A stretch of 64,000 nt of DNA from the NCBI RefSeq assembly GCF_000599605.1, contig NZ_AZHT01000027.1, positions 1-64,000 of the forward strand, read 5' to 3'. This DNA comes from Prevotella sp. HJM029 (GTDB lineage Bacteria > Bacteroidota > Bacteroidia > Bacteroidales > Bacteroidaceae). The position numbers and the translations under genes are program-made. Within the stretch, counting starts at the first letter, position 1; the number at the start of each line of letters is the position of its first letter. The notes beneath the pieces were generated by a model. That model saw nothing but the letters and a program-made list of their open reading frames with translations, was not told where the DNA came from and searched no databases. Positions 15,742 through 24,979 of the stretch are shown in pieces.

Positions 15742-16560
15742 ATGAAATTTATATTTCTGTTGTGCTTTTCACTCCTTTCTGCCTGCAATAGTCCGAAAAC
15801 GAATCTACAGCAAAAGGACTTGCAAGAAAAGCAACCTATCACAAATTACTCAAAGACTTTTCATTATAGTAACTTGCATTATTCGCAGACTAAATATAAC
15901 CTGAATAAGTTTTTGAGTTATCAAACTTTCAATGAGTTTAAAATGAGAGGTGTTGGCAAACCCAAAATGACACCATTCGTTTACGTTAAGAAAACGAGAG
16001 ACACTATTATTGTAATCCCATCAAATGATATGTCTAATGTAAAAGTATATTATAGACAGGGAAATAGATGGTGTAATCATATAAATTTGGAACTTTGGAA
16101 GAAGGGACAGCCCATAACTAAAAGTAGTCTCGAAGAGCCAGCTCGTACTTATGACAGAATTTGCGGCAATGACACGATACTTGAATATCAGTGTAACTAT
16201 CTCGGCAATGTAAAGTATAAGCAGTTTTATATAAAGACTCCAAAGATGTGCGTGAATATAAAACTGATAAAGGAGCTTGATTTTGTGAATGGAGGTAATA
16301 CTGTCTATAATGAAATGTTGAAGTTTGTTCACATGTTCAATCATGAAAGAGAAAAACTGTTGATGCAACACGGGCAATCTAAATACGACAAGAGAAAAAT
16401 TTATTGCTATTCTTTGCAGGATAAAGCTCATACCTTTGTGTACCAATGTATAGAAATGAATGAAACACTATACTTCTCAAAGACGAGTTTGGGACTATTC
16501 GGTATACAACCAGGGATAGAAAAATATGATCGAGAACACTCTCAAGTTGCCGGGTATTAG
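15742..16560 (+). CDS. Lipoprotein of unknown function
   Basis: 272 residues from the ATG at 15742, which gives MKFIFLLCFSLLSAC with Cys15 of the lipobox. The longer in-frame start at 15673 would bury this signal. The mature protein has a Lys/Gln-rich linker then a globular domain with several cysteines and a conserved-looking ICGNDTILEYQC. I do not recognise the family. It sits at the edge of the Rhs cassette region with similar AT-rich composition and ends before a perfect terminator, so it may be a further immunity-type gene or an unrelated lipoprotein. Confidence 0.65.
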   Translation: MKFIFLLCFSLLSACNSPKTNLQQKDLQEKQPITNYSKTFHYSNLHYSQTKYNLNKFLSYQTFNEFKMRGVGKPKMTPFVYVKKTRDTIIVIPSNDMSNVKVYYRQGNRWCNHINLELWKKGQPITKSSLEEPARTYDRICGNDTILEYQCNYLGNVKYKQFYIKTPKMCVNIKLIKELDFVNGGNTVYNEMLKFVHMFNHEREKLLMQHGQSKYDKRKIYCYSLQDKAHTFVYQCIEMNETLYFSKTSLGLFGIQPGIEKYDREHSQVAGY

Positions 16561-16584
16561 TCATTGAATTTTATATAACGCTCA

Positions 16585-16622
16585 AAAGGATGCGCCGACA
16601 GGTTGGTGTCGGCGCATCCTTT
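16585..16622 (+). terminator. Strong bidirectional terminator hairpin
   Basis: A perfect 16-bp stem (16585-16600 with 16607-16622) and a 6-nt loop. The stem ends in AAA and TTT on the two sides, so it can stop transcription from the plus-strand lipoprotein and, less strongly, from the opposite side. It lies 25 bp after the stop at 16560. Confidence 0.9.
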
Positions 16623-16715
16623 GTTGATGGTGAGCGTTGCTCTTGGCTTTTTTGTGTTGAACGTCATCAAAAAGAGTAACGTGAGCACTGCTATTCAGCG
16701 AGACTCGTTAAGCCA

Positions 16716-17456
16716 TCAGAATGTCCATTTGGCAGCAAGTGTCGGGAGCGCATAGAAACGATTGTGCTCGCCGCGCTTGTTCCACACAAAGTTGTTGCTC
16801 AGCTCCACCTCGCTGCCAAGGCTCAGGTTGACGCCTTGCATGCCGCGCAAGGTGTTGAGGTTTACCCAAAACTGTGGTTCGGACATGACGATGAGTTTGC
16901 CATTGACATCGGGATTATACCACACATCGCAAAAGCCGCTGAACGTGCAGAGGCCTTTTGCAAAGGTGATGCCCCATACCTCGGTGAGCTGAAAGCCACT
17001 GAACGGATGGGCACCATAGTGGCGATTTTTGAAATAATATTTATAGAGTGCCTGCACCGAAAAGGTTTTCGAGAAGTCGGCACTATGCCAGTTCCACGCA
17101 CCGCCGAGGAGCACGGCATGTTGAAATCGATTGGCTTGCCACGTGTCTTCATCGCTTGCCAAGCCGCCATTATATTCTACATGCGCAGCCCATTGCTTGT
17201 TGCGCGAGACGTTAAACTCGCGTGCAATCTCCCAATAGGCGCCTGCCACGCCATCGCGCTGATAGTCGATGTCGGTGAAGGTGAATGTGCTTCCCCATTT
17301 GTCGGGCTTAAACAGCTCGAGTGTGGTGGTGAGCGAAGGGCGATTGGTGAGATCTTTGCAGAGCGAGTGGCCTAAATCATAATGCACTTGAATGTTTTGT
17401 GCAACGGCTGTAACCGCCATGATGGCAAAGAGGAACAGGAATGATGCTTTTTTCAT
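16716..17456 (-). CDS. DUF5020 family outer-membrane beta-barrel protein
   Basis: 246 residues with a Sec signal (MKKASFLFLFAIMAVTAVAQ) and NIQVHYDLGHSL directly after it, the typical start of DUF5020 proteins of Bacteroidales. Alternating aromatic strands (WGSTFTFTDIDYQ, WAAHVEYNGGL, FSVQALYKYYF) and the C-terminal aromatic residue (AAKWTF) indicate an outer-membrane beta-barrel, reminiscent of the nucleoside channel Tsx fold. It is the last gene of the lptD operon, 27 bp after the small 17484 gene. Substrate is unknown. Confidence 0.8.
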   Translation of the reverse strand: MKKASFLFLFAIMAVTAVAQNIQVHYDLGHSLCKDLTNRPSLTTTLELFKPDKWGSTFTFTDIDYQRDGVAGAYWEIAREFNVSRNKQWAAHVEYNGGLASDEDTWQANRFQHAVLLGGAWNWHSADFSKTFSVQALYKYYFKNRHYGAHPFSGFQLTEVWGITFAKGLCTFSGFCDVWYNPDVNGKLIVMSEPQFWVNLNTLRGMQGVNLSLGSEVELSNNFVWNKRGEHNRFYALPTLAAKWTF

Positions 17457-17483
17457 TTTATATGATTGGAATTAAAAGTGATG

Positions 17484-17747
17484 CTAAGGTTGCAGATGGG
17501 CATCCAACGTTGCGATGGCCTCTTGCATGTCGGCGGCAAAGGAGGCATGCGTGAGCAGAAAGCCCTCTCTGCCCCGGGCCAATGCTTCGTAGAGCTGCGA
17601 ATCCATCTCGTTGACATAGCCACTAATGGCATATTCGATGTCGTCGCGCTGGCGTTCGCTATGCGAGAAAGCATAAACCTGCCATTTCTGATGGAAGAAG
17701 CAATAGGCCGAGGCAATGCTCTGTGGTGAAACTTGGTCGATGCTCAT
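17484..17747 (-). CDS. Conserved small cytoplasmic protein
   Basis: 87 residues without signal or membrane segment, mostly helical, including ASAYCFFHQKWQVYAFSHSE and DDIEYAISGYVNEM. I have seen similar short proteins in Bacteroidales next to envelope genes but know no function. It starts 9 bp after lptD ends, in the same operon, and precedes the DUF5020 gene. Confidence 0.7.
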   Translation of the reverse strand: MSIDQVSPQSIASAYCFFHQKWQVYAFSHSERQRDDIEYAISGYVNEMDSQLYEALARGREGFLLTHASFAADMQEAIATLDAHLQP

Positions 17748-17756
17748 TGTCTATGC

Positions 17757-20585
17757 TTAATACCATTGCACGGCATTGGTGTAGCCGCTTCGTTTGTCAT
17801 ATTTGAGTGCATCGGTCAGGGTGCTGGCGTTGCAACGGAAAGAGAAATTGTAGCTGGTGTAGGGAGCGATGACCACCGAGCAGCTCATGTTGAAGCAATG
17901 CAAATCGCGTTGCAGGCTAGCAGTGGTCATGCTGATAGCGTGATTATTGAAGTCGTAGCCCGAGGTGAAGCTGATGTTCCACCCTTCGCTAAGCCTCACG
18001 TTGCCGCTGACGTTGAGGGTCTGCGTGAACATGTAGGGATAGCGCATGGTGTTGTAATTGAACTTGGCGATGTCGGTGTTCTCGCGCATGGTGATGCCGT
18101 AGCCAAAGGTGATTGACCACGGCATGGAGAATGACATGTAGCCGTCATCGTCGGTCTTGGCCTTTGCCGCAGTCTTATCTTGACGTGCATTACGCTGCCC
18201 TTCAATCATCGTGTCGTCGACATTGGATTCGATGTCGGTGTCGACTCCTTCAGCGTCTTTATGCTTGCGCAGGCCATCGTCTTCGTCCTTTGGTCCACCT
18301 CCGAAGAGATGCTTGAGCTTCTCGGGCGTGAGGGTGAAAGAAATGTTTTGCGACATGCCTTGAAAGCGTCCTATCTTGCCCATTCCCCAATAGGTATGTG
18401 TGCCAACATAAGGACGCCCTGCAGCATCAAGCTCATAGGCATAGGACGCAAAGACGGCATCGAGGTTGAATGTGTAATTCTTCCACCACTTTAAACGAAG
18501 GTTGACACCGAGGTCGCTCCATGGACGTTCTTTCTCGGCCATGTTGTAGGACATGCGGAAACCCAGGTTGTCGATGATGCTAATCTTCTTGATACCCGTA
18601 GAATCCTTATCCGACTTAATTTTCATTTCGATGTTGTTATCCAACGAGAAACTAACGCTTCCCGTCTTTCCTCGCCCTGGTGCGCTATACAAATTGTTTT
18701 GGAATGGCGAATATTCCACTAAACTCACCGCACCTGAAGGGTCGGTGCGTTGATAGGTGGCGTAGTAGCCATAGCGCGAGGTTCCAAAGTCGGGCGCATA
18801 GCTGAAGCTCACTTGCGGGGAAAGCACATGGCGCACGGCTTGTATTTTGTCGCCGAAGAGCTTGCGATTGGGCAAGAACATGCCATAGAGCTTGGTGCTG
18901 GCGCTGAGGCTCAAGTCCCAGTTGTAGACGTTATAGAAGCCATTCACCTGTTCGCTTTCTTCTTTCTGCGTGGCCACATTCCAAGAATGAAGTGTCTTGT
19001 TGCTATACATGCGGTCGGTGAAATTGAACGAGGGATTGATGTTGACATAATTAAATAAGGTGAAGCTACCGCTGATGGGGATGCGGTGTTGCATTCCATT
19101 ACGCCAATCCTTGACCAGATTAGAGTGAAACAATTCACTTTCTTTCGTGTCAATAGAGTTGCTGAGTTGCCCGGTATAACTGACGGAGATTTTCTCATAC
19201 CACCGCTCAGCACCCACAACATGTCGCCGTTTGAACGGATAGAAGCGGGCAAGATTGAGGTTAAGGTCGGGCAACGTTAGTGCAATGGTTTCGTAGCGCA
19301 TGTTCTGATTAAGATTGGCGGTGGTGCTGAGTGTGAGTCCAATGCTCGAGAACGATGTGCTCCAGCTCACAGATGAGGTGCGCGTCGATTGCGTCATCGT
19401 CTGCGGATTGTAGAGGCTTCCGAGATTGTTGCGCTCGTAACTGCTCGTGGCAAAGTTCACACTGGCCGAGAAGGTGCTATAGGGGTTGGCCTTAGCATCC
19501 TGCCGATGGCTCCATTGTATTTTGAAGCTTTGCTGATTGGTATAGTCGGGCATGCCTTTATCGCCTGTCTTTGTATCTTGATAACTGGCATAGAAGCTAC
19601 CACTATAACGATAGCGTTTGCGATAGTTGGTGGCGGCGCTGAGTCCCCATGAACCGCGCGTATAGATTTCGCCGAGGAGTTTGAGATCCCATTTATCGCT
19701 CATGGCAAAATAATATCCGCCGTCGCGCAAATAGAAGCCACGGGTGCTTTCGTCGCCATAGGTGGGCATGATGAAACCGCTGGAATATTTCTTGGTAAAG
19801 GGAAAGAAACCATAAGGAATGGCCAAAGGCAAGGGTACATCGGCCACCACGAGATAGGCGGGACCAAAGACAACATCCTTGCCGGGCCGCACTTTGGCGC
19901 GCGAGAGGGCTATGTAGAAGTCGGGATGGTCGAGGTCGCAGGTGGTGTAGCGTCCGTGTTGCAGATAAACATTGCCCAAAGAGTCACGCTTCGCCAATTC
20001 GCTGCGCAGATAGCCCTCCTCCTGCTGCGTGTAGGTGTTGCGGATGAGTCCTTTTTTGCTTTTAAAATTAAACGCAATGGTGTCGCTCTCGTAATTGTCT
20101 TTCCCCATGGCAAAGACAGGCGTCCCCGTGAGTTTCTTCGAAGCCGTGTCGCGCACCCCCGTTGCATGAATAACGCTGCTATCCATGTTGACATGAATGC
20201 GCTCGCTCTTGAGATTCATGTTCTCATATTTCACATTCGACGAACCATAAAGATAGGCCGTCCGATTGCGTGCATCATAAACCATCGAGTCGTTGGCCGA
20301 GAAGTCGATGGGCGCTTCGATGCCGTTCTTCTTTTGCCGATTGAGCGAATCGAGATGGATAGAATCGTCGATAGCTTGGTTATGGCGATAGATGGCAAGT
20401 TGCAGTGAGTCCATCTTGGTGGTGTCCACAGCCATGTTCGCAACACTATCCCCCGGCAGACTATCTTTCATTGCAGCCGTCTGCGCCCCACCCTTCTTGC
20501 GCTTTTTGAGCAAGGGATAGTTAATGCCGGCCATGACCATTAGCACGGCAAGGAGAAAAGCTGCAATAAACGAAAATCTTCTCAT
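17757..20585 (-). CDS. lptD: LPS-assembly protein LptD-like outer-membrane protein
   Basis: 942 residues. An N-terminal hydrophobic segment (FSFIAAFLLAVLMVMAGI) serves as signal or anchor. An OstA-like jelly-roll strand region follows at about residues 100-200 (YLYGSSNVKYENMNLKSERI, then HVNMDSSVIHATG). The remaining 700 residues are beta-strand rich with many Tyr/Ser/Trp alternations and an aromatic C-terminus (AVQWY), as in LptD barrels. In the family it inserts lipopolysaccharide in the outer leaflet of the outer membrane. Bacteroidetes LptD are longer and diverge from E. coli. A good promoter lies immediately upstream. It leads an operon with two smaller genes. Confidence 0.85.
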   Translation of the reverse strand: MRRFSFIAAFLLAVLMVMAGINYPLLKKRKKGGAQTAAMKDSLPGDSVANMAVDTTKMDSLQLAIYRHNQAIDDSIHLDSLNRQKKNGIEAPIDFSANDSMVYDARNRTAYLYGSSNVKYENMNLKSERIHVNMDSSVIHATGVRDTASKKLTGTPVFAMGKDNYESDTIAFNFKSKKGLIRNTYTQQEEGYLRSELAKRDSLGNVYLQHGRYTTCDLDHPDFYIALSRAKVRPGKDVVFGPAYLVVADVPLPLAIPYGFFPFTKKYSSGFIMPTYGDESTRGFYLRDGGYYFAMSDKWDLKLLGEIYTRGSWGLSAATNYRKRYRYSGSFYASYQDTKTGDKGMPDYTNQQSFKIQWSHRQDAKANPYSTFSASVNFATSSYERNNLGSLYNPQTMTQSTRTSSVSWSTSFSSIGLTLSTTANLNQNMRYETIALTLPDLNLNLARFYPFKRRHVVGAERWYEKISVSYTGQLSNSIDTKESELFHSNLVKDWRNGMQHRIPISGSFTLFNYVNINPSFNFTDRMYSNKTLHSWNVATQKEESEQVNGFYNVYNWDLSLSASTKLYGMFLPNRKLFGDKIQAVRHVLSPQVSFSYAPDFGTSRYGYYATYQRTDPSGAVSLVEYSPFQNNLYSAPGRGKTGSVSFSLDNNIEMKIKSDKDSTGIKKISIIDNLGFRMSYNMAEKERPWSDLGVNLRLKWWKNYTFNLDAVFASYAYELDAAGRPYVGTHTYWGMGKIGRFQGMSQNISFTLTPEKLKHLFGGGPKDEDDGLRKHKDAEGVDTDIESNVDDTMIEGQRNARQDKTAAKAKTDDDGYMSFSMPWSITFGYGITMRENTDIAKFNYNTMRYPYMFTQTLNVSGNVRLSEGWNISFTSGYDFNNHAISMTTASLQRDLHCFNMSCSVVIAPYTSYNFSFRCNASTLTDALKYDKRSGYTNAVQWY

Positions 20586-20592
20586 TGGGTTG

Positions 20593-20624
20593 CAAAGTTA
20601 GCAATTAATCTGTAGATTGTCCAA
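20593..20624 (-). promoter_or_regulatory. Promoter of the lptD operon
   Basis: Minus-strand -7 box TAACTTTG (20593-20600) and -33 TTG (20622-20624) separated by 21 bp, as in Bacteroidetes sigma-ABfr promoters. The -7 box is 8 bp before the ATG, which leaves almost no leader, so the true start of transcription is very close to the start codon. Confidence 0.65.
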
Positions 20625-20688
20625 CCCACGGCGTTAAAAGATGATTAATCCCCACGTGGGCATCAGCGCATTATGCCGCCATCCAAGC

Positions 20689-20996
20689 CTTTGTCAGCAA
20701 CCTTTTTTTGTTTTAGTACGTCGGCGAACTGTTTGCCGGCAACTTTTTTTTGTTTTAGTGCATCGGCGAACTATTCGCCAGCAATCTTTTTCGTTTTAGT
20801 CCGTCGGCGAACTGTTCGCCAACAACCTTTTCTCGATTTAGTCCGTCGGCGAACTATTCGCCGGCAACCTTTTCTCGTTTTAGTCCGTCGGCAAACTGTT
20901 CGCCAGCGTACTTCTCTTGTTTTTGTCCGTCGGCGAACTGTTCGCCGGCAACCTTTTTCGATTTAGTCCGTCGGCAAACTGTTCGCTGGCAACCTT
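20689..20996. repeat. Tandem array C, 41-42-bp period, 7 units
   Basis: Hairpin cores begin at 20721, 20763, 20804, 20846, 20888, 20930 and 20971, with steps of 41 or 42 bp, plus a partial unit before the first. The core is GGCGAACTGTTCGCC (6-bp stem, 3-nt loop), then a T-rich linker with CTTTTxTCGxTTTAGT. It lies between the 3' end of the HD gene and the lptD promoter. Confidence 0.95.
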
Positions 20997-21161
20997 AGGA
21001 CACGGAGCCACATGAGAAATGGTAGGGGCGGTGCCTGTGTGCCCGCCCGAACGTCCGCGCAGCGGCGTTTCCACATGCAAAAGGGCATGTCCCCTATCCG
21101 AAAAGGAGGCGTCTCCATGCGCAAAAGAGCACTCCCCTGCCGTAAGACGACCGATTGGGGT
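20997..21161. other. Intergenic mosaic of hairpins
   Basis: After array C comes a GC-rich stretch with several inverted repeats: GGGCGG...CCGCCC near 21030-21052 and ACATGC...GCATGT near 21073-21090. The last one recurs in altered form about 44 bp later. It looks like the remains of other intergenic repeats. I see no gene. Confidence 0.55.
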
Positions 21162-21698
21162 TTAACTGAAGCGAGCGTCCCAAGCACGGAAGCGCTGCAA
21201 ACTGTCTGCGCCAAAGCGAGCCATGGTGGCCTCAACGGCAGCAAGTGGTTTCTCGTCAGTGGGATGGCTCTTCGAATAGAACTTGTCGGCGTAGCAGATG
21301 ACTTGCTCTTCGAGCGTCTCGGGCAGGAAGTCTTCGTGGGGCAAAGGCAAATGCTGCGCGATAATCTCTTGCTTCGTGAGGCCCGCACCGGTATGGCGTT
21401 CGCAAACGCGAGCATGCTGTGGATAGCCTTCACTGCGCAGTATCTCGGCACCAATGCGACCATGACAGATGTAGGGTTCGGTGCCAAAACATGCTATTCC
21501 GGGCGCATGGCAGCGAAAGATGCCGATGTCGTGGAGCATGGCGGCTTCGATGAGGAACTGCCGATTGAGCTGCAACTCGGGATGGCACTCACAAACCAAC
21601 ACAGCACGCTTCATGACGAGCGTGCTGTGGGTGATAAGAATATCCCGAAGTCGATTGGCTTCGGGATAATATTTGTCGATAATCTGTTGATAGTCCAT
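21162..21698 (-). CDS. HD domain hydrolase
   Basis: 178 residues from the ATG at 21698 (MDYQQIIDKYYPE). The motif AAMLHDIGIF carries the metal-binding His-Asp of HD phosphohydrolases, with upstream His (ILITHSTLV) and downstream His candidates (CHGRIGAEIL, RHTGAG) that complete the set. The family hydrolyses phosphate esters of nucleotides or similar compounds. The exact substrate is not visible. It lies 10 bp after the carboxyltransferase gene and is probably co-transcribed. Confidence 0.82.
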   Translation of the reverse strand: MDYQQIIDKYYPEANRLRDILITHSTLVMKRAVLVCECHPELQLNRQFLIEAAMLHDIGIFRCHAPGIACFGTEPYICHGRIGAEILRSEGYPQHARVCERHTGAGLTKQEIIAQHLPLPHEDFLPETLEEQVICYADKFYSKSHPTDEKPLAAVEATMARFGADSLQRFRAWDARFS

Positions 21699-21708
21699 GC
21701 GCTGAGGG

Positions 21709-23484
21709 TTAAGCCTCGGGCCGCTGAATGTAGGCAATCACATCGCCTTTATTCACCTTGGTACCCTGCTTGGCATTGATCTCAACCAACTGTCCGCCGA
21801 GCGCAGCCGGAATGGTTTCGAACTCGCCCCACGGTGTGCAGATGTAGCAGAACGCATCGCCCTCTTTGTATTCCTTGCCAATGAAGGGTTCGGTCGCCGT
21901 GAGCGCTTCGCCGTCGCCTTGGAACTCCCAGAAGATTTGTCCTTTCACGGGCGAAACAATGGCATCGGCCTTGGCGTGCTTAAAGGCCGCAGCCTCTTCG
22001 GGGCTCACCTTGGCACCGAGCTTGGCATCTTTGGCAGCCTGCAAGTCGGCCAAGAAATTTTTCTTCGCCTGTCCGCTGCGATAGTTGCGATATTGCTCGG
22101 GGTGCATGGCCAATTCGAAGAGCTCCTCGTCGTCTTGCCCATATTCCCAACCATTCTCGTCCATCTCTTTGCGGAAGTCATCCAGCGCATTGGTGAGCAG
22201 CGTGTGGGGGTCGGCATCGGTGAATTCGCGTCCTTGTTTCTTAGCCAATTCAACCAATTCGGGATCGATAGCGCCGGGCACCTTGCCGCTCTTTCCGAGA
22301 ATCATGCCCCACATCGATTCGTCCATCATCACGAAGCGGCCTTTGCCTTGCTCCATCGTGAGCAGATTCATCAAGGCGATGTTCTTGGTGTATTGGCTGA
22401 AAGGCGTAACCAATGGAGGATAGCCCACGCGCGGCCAAACATATTCTACCTCGCTGAAGAGCTTCACAAGCATGTCGTCCATCGTGAGTTCGTCTTCGCC
22501 CTTCTTCTTGCGCAGGTTGTTGATGGTTTGGCGAATGCCGCCCAAATCGGCCATCATCGAGCCCATCATACCGCCGGGCAAACCGCAACCGAGCAGCAAC
22601 GACGACATAATTTTGTTGGAAGGATTGATGAAATAGCCCAACCACTCGTCGATAAACTCTTGCGTCAGCGCACGCGCCTTCATGTAGGCATTCATGTTGA
22701 TCTCGGGCACATCGAAGCCTTCGTTCTTCAGCATGCTGAGCACAGAAATGATATCGGGATGCACTTTGCCCCACGACAATGGTTCGATGGCGGTATCGAT
22801 GATGTCGGCGCCATTGTTGCACACCTCTAAAATCGAAGCCATCGAAAGGCCTGGACCTGAGTGGCCGTGGTATTCGATGATGATATCGGGGTGCTTATCT
22901 TTGATGGCTTTGGTGAGCTTGCCCAACAAGGCAGGCTGCCCTATGCCGGCCATATCTTTCAAACAAATCTCGTCGGCACCAGCTGCTATGAGCTCGTCGG
23001 CAATCTTGGTGTAATATTCCAACGTGTGAATAGGCGAATTGGTGATGCAGAGTGCCGTTTGTGCGGTCATACCGGCCTCTTTAGCCCATTTAATCGAAGG
23101 GATGATGTTGCGCACATCGTTCAAACCATCGAAAATGCGCGTGATATCTGTGCCTTGCGCGTGCTTCACCTTGTACATCAATTGACGCACATCATCGGGC
23201 ACAGGATACATGCGAAGCGCATTCAAACCGCGGTCCAACATGTGGGTTTTGATGCCAGCCTCATGCAAAGGCTTGCAATATGCACGAACGGCCTCATTTG
23301 GATTTTCGCCGGCCAAGAGGCACACTTGCTCAAAAGCGCCACCATTGGTTTCTACACGGGCGAAGCAACCCATTTCCACGAAGACGGGAGCTATGCGCAC
23401 CAGTTGATCCTTGCGTGGCTGAAACTTTCCTGAGCTCTGCCACATATCTCGATATACGAGACTGAACTGAATTTTCTTTCCCAT
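21709..23484 (-). CDS. oadA: Oxaloacetate decarboxylase/pyruvate carboxylase carboxyltransferase subunit
   Basis: 591 residues. The N-terminal TIM barrel has FSLVYRDMWQS with the metal-binding Asp, the ICLKDMAGIG loop whose Lys is carboxylated in the family, and EYHGHSGPGLS with the metal His pair. A conserved carboxyltransferase domain follows (to about residue 470). The C-terminal biotinyl-like domain (from about residue 515, VSPVKGQIFWEFQGDGEALT) keeps the fold pattern but has TPWGEFE where the family has EAMKM, so it has no biotin lysine. A separate biotin carrier must serve it. The family moves CO2 between biotin and pyruvate/oxaloacetate. It precedes the HD gene in an operon. Confidence 0.9.
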   Translation of the reverse strand: MGKKIQFSLVYRDMWQSSGKFQPRKDQLVRIAPVFVEMGCFARVETNGGAFEQVCLLAGENPNEAVRAYCKPLHEAGIKTHMLDRGLNALRMYPVPDDVRQLMYKVKHAQGTDITRIFDGLNDVRNIIPSIKWAKEAGMTAQTALCITNSPIHTLEYYTKIADELIAAGADEICLKDMAGIGQPALLGKLTKAIKDKHPDIIIEYHGHSGPGLSMASILEVCNNGADIIDTAIEPLSWGKVHPDIISVLSMLKNEGFDVPEINMNAYMKARALTQEFIDEWLGYFINPSNKIMSSLLLGCGLPGGMMGSMMADLGGIRQTINNLRKKKGEDELTMDDMLVKLFSEVEYVWPRVGYPPLVTPFSQYTKNIALMNLLTMEQGKGRFVMMDESMWGMILGKSGKVPGAIDPELVELAKKQGREFTDADPHTLLTNALDDFRKEMDENGWEYGQDDEELFELAMHPEQYRNYRSGQAKKNFLADLQAAKDAKLGAKVSPEEAAAFKHAKADAIVSPVKGQIFWEFQGDGEALTATEPFIGKEYKEGDAFCYICTPWGEFETIPAALGGQLVEINAKQGTKVNKGDVIAYIQRPEA

Positions 23485-23575
23485 TATATTTTTGTTGTAT
23501 TGATATCCTTAAAAGCGAACGAGCTGCGTCGTTGGAATGCGTAAAATAGTGCGAGAACGGCAACTCGTCGGCTTG

Positions 23576-23583
23576 CAAAATTA
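23576..23583 (-). promoter_or_regulatory. Candidate -7 box (TAATTTTG) for the oadA operon
   Basis: Minus-strand TAATTTTGC about 92 bp upstream of the oadA start. No clear -33 element. Confidence 0.5.
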
Positions 23584-23637
23584 GATAAAAAAAATCAAAA
23601 ACGCCCGCCTCACCCCCTTTTTTTGTGATTATTCTCT

Positions 23638-23645
23638 TATATTTG
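23638..23645 (+). promoter_or_regulatory. -7 box (TATATTTG) for the 23663 lipoprotein gene
   Basis: TATATTTGC lies 17 bp before the ATG at 23663. It is divergent from the oadA promoter about 55 bp away. Confidence 0.6.
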
Positions 23646-23662
23646 CACAAAATAAAACGCAC

Positions 23663-24508
23663 ATGAAGTTTAAATCAATCGCAGTGCTTGGCTTATCTAT
23701 CGCGTGTATTGTAGCGTGTGGGCAGCAGACCAACAAAAAATCAACAGCACAACAAAAGGCTAAAGACGATTATCAATCCATTGGCGACAGCACCATTTAT
23801 GGACTGGCGTGCGAAGGATGTAACGACTCGGTAATCGTGTTGTTGCCTAACGATGGTAGCGACCCCATAACCTACGATGTAGTGGATGCACGAAGGAACA
23901 AACGCATTTTGGGCGACATACAGATTGGCGACTGGATTGGCGTTGTGGCCAATCCTAACGACAAGCGCATTGCCGACGAGGTAGTGAACCTCGATCAGTT
24001 GAAAGGCATTTGGTGCTACGTGGTGATGCCCAAGATGCGCGATTATGAATATATGAGCAAAAAGCTTCAGATGCGCATGATGCGCGACATGCCCGACTCG
24101 GTGAAACGCACCTACCTCATCCCACGCGAATATGGCTTCTGGTTGCGGCGGCAGTGGGCTGCACAGAGTGTGGGCTACGTCAGCGAACAATCGGCCTTAG
24201 AGCAAGAAAGCCCCGTGGTTTATCCACAATTGGGCTATTTCACGGGCTGGCGCATTTGGAATGGTAAGGTGATTATCCTCAGTGCTACACCAATCTTTAA
24301 AAACGATAACACCATCCAAACCATCAATCCACGCATCGACACATGCGACATCGTTTATTTAGGCACCGACTCTTTGGTGCTGAGTAGCGAAGGTTCGTCA
24401 CGCAGCTACTATCGCAAAAAAGACATCAATGATGTGAATGTGAAAGCGCGCTACATGGCTGAAAAGCTGAGACGCGAAGCTTTGAAAAAGACCACACAAG
24501 AAGAATAA
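23663..24508 (+). CDS. Lipoprotein of unknown function
   Basis: 281 residues with lipobox VAC (MKFKSIAVLGLSIACIVAC, Cys19). The mature part begins with a Lys/Gln/Ser linker, then a beta-rich domain (STIYGLACEGCNDSVIVLLP, DIQIGDWIGVVANP, IWNGKVIILSATP), and ends in a charged helix. The LACEGCNDS motif with two Cys is distinctive and might bind metal or form a disulfide. I recognise the type from Bacteroidales genomes but no function. It is a single gene facing away from oadA. Confidence 0.72.
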   Translation: MKFKSIAVLGLSIACIVACGQQTNKKSTAQQKAKDDYQSIGDSTIYGLACEGCNDSVIVLLPNDGSDPITYDVVDARRNKRILGDIQIGDWIGVVANPNDKRIADEVVNLDQLKGIWCYVVMPKMRDYEYMSKKLQMRMMRDMPDSVKRTYLIPREYGFWLRRQWAAQSVGYVSEQSALEQESPVVYPQLGYFTGWRIWNGKVIILSATPIFKNDNTIQTINPRIDTCDIVYLGTDSLVLSSEGSSRSYYRKKDINDVNVKARYMAEKLRREALKKTTQEE

Positions 24509-24597
24509 GCCGCGGTGAGCCTTGCCGTTTTTCACATCCAAACGAGCAACATGCCACCCAACGAAAACAGCATTTCCAAGCACATGGGAATGCTGTT

Positions 24598-24950
24598 TTT
24601 GAAGAAAAACCTCCCAAAAACAACGCGCGAAGGGGTAATTTGGAAAAAAGCCTCCCAAAAACAACGCGCGAAAGGGTGATTTGGAAAAAAACCTCCCAAA
24701 AACAACGCGCGAAGGGGTGGTTTGGAAAAAAGTCCCCGAAAAACAACGCGCGAAAGGGTGATTTGGAAAAAAGTCCCCGAAAAACAACGCGCGAAAGGGT
24801 GATTTGGAAAAAAGTCCCCCAAAAACAACGCGCGAAGGGATGGTTTGGAAAAAAGTCCCCGAAAAACAACGCGCGAAGGGGTGATTTGGAAAAAAGCCCC
24901 CGAAAAACAACGCGCGAAGGGGATAGTTTGAAAAACAACCCAAGAAAAAA
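24598..24950. repeat. Tandem array D, 41-bp period, 8 units
   Basis: The landmark CAACGCGCGAA occurs at 24621, 24662, 24703, 24744, 24785, 24826, 24867 and 24908, exactly 41 bp apart. The unit includes CGCGCG, then a GGGG...CCCC pairing spaced by an A-rich stretch (TTTGGAAAAAAG). Long open frames on both strands here (for example 24640-25050 plus and 24398-24943 minus) are products of the 41-bp period not being a multiple of 3 and lack gene signals. Confidence 0.95.
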
Positions 24951-24979
24951 TACGTTGGGAAGTATGTTTTTTTCCCAAA

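Noticed and set aside
20673-20966. 97-residue repetitive open frame in array C
   Set aside because: It is a product of the T-rich array read through; no promoter, ribosome site or independent sequence.
21919-22830. 303-residue plus-strand open frame inside oadA
   Set aside because: Antisense shadow of a clear carboxyltransferase gene; codon bias of GC-rich genes keeps the opposite strand open.
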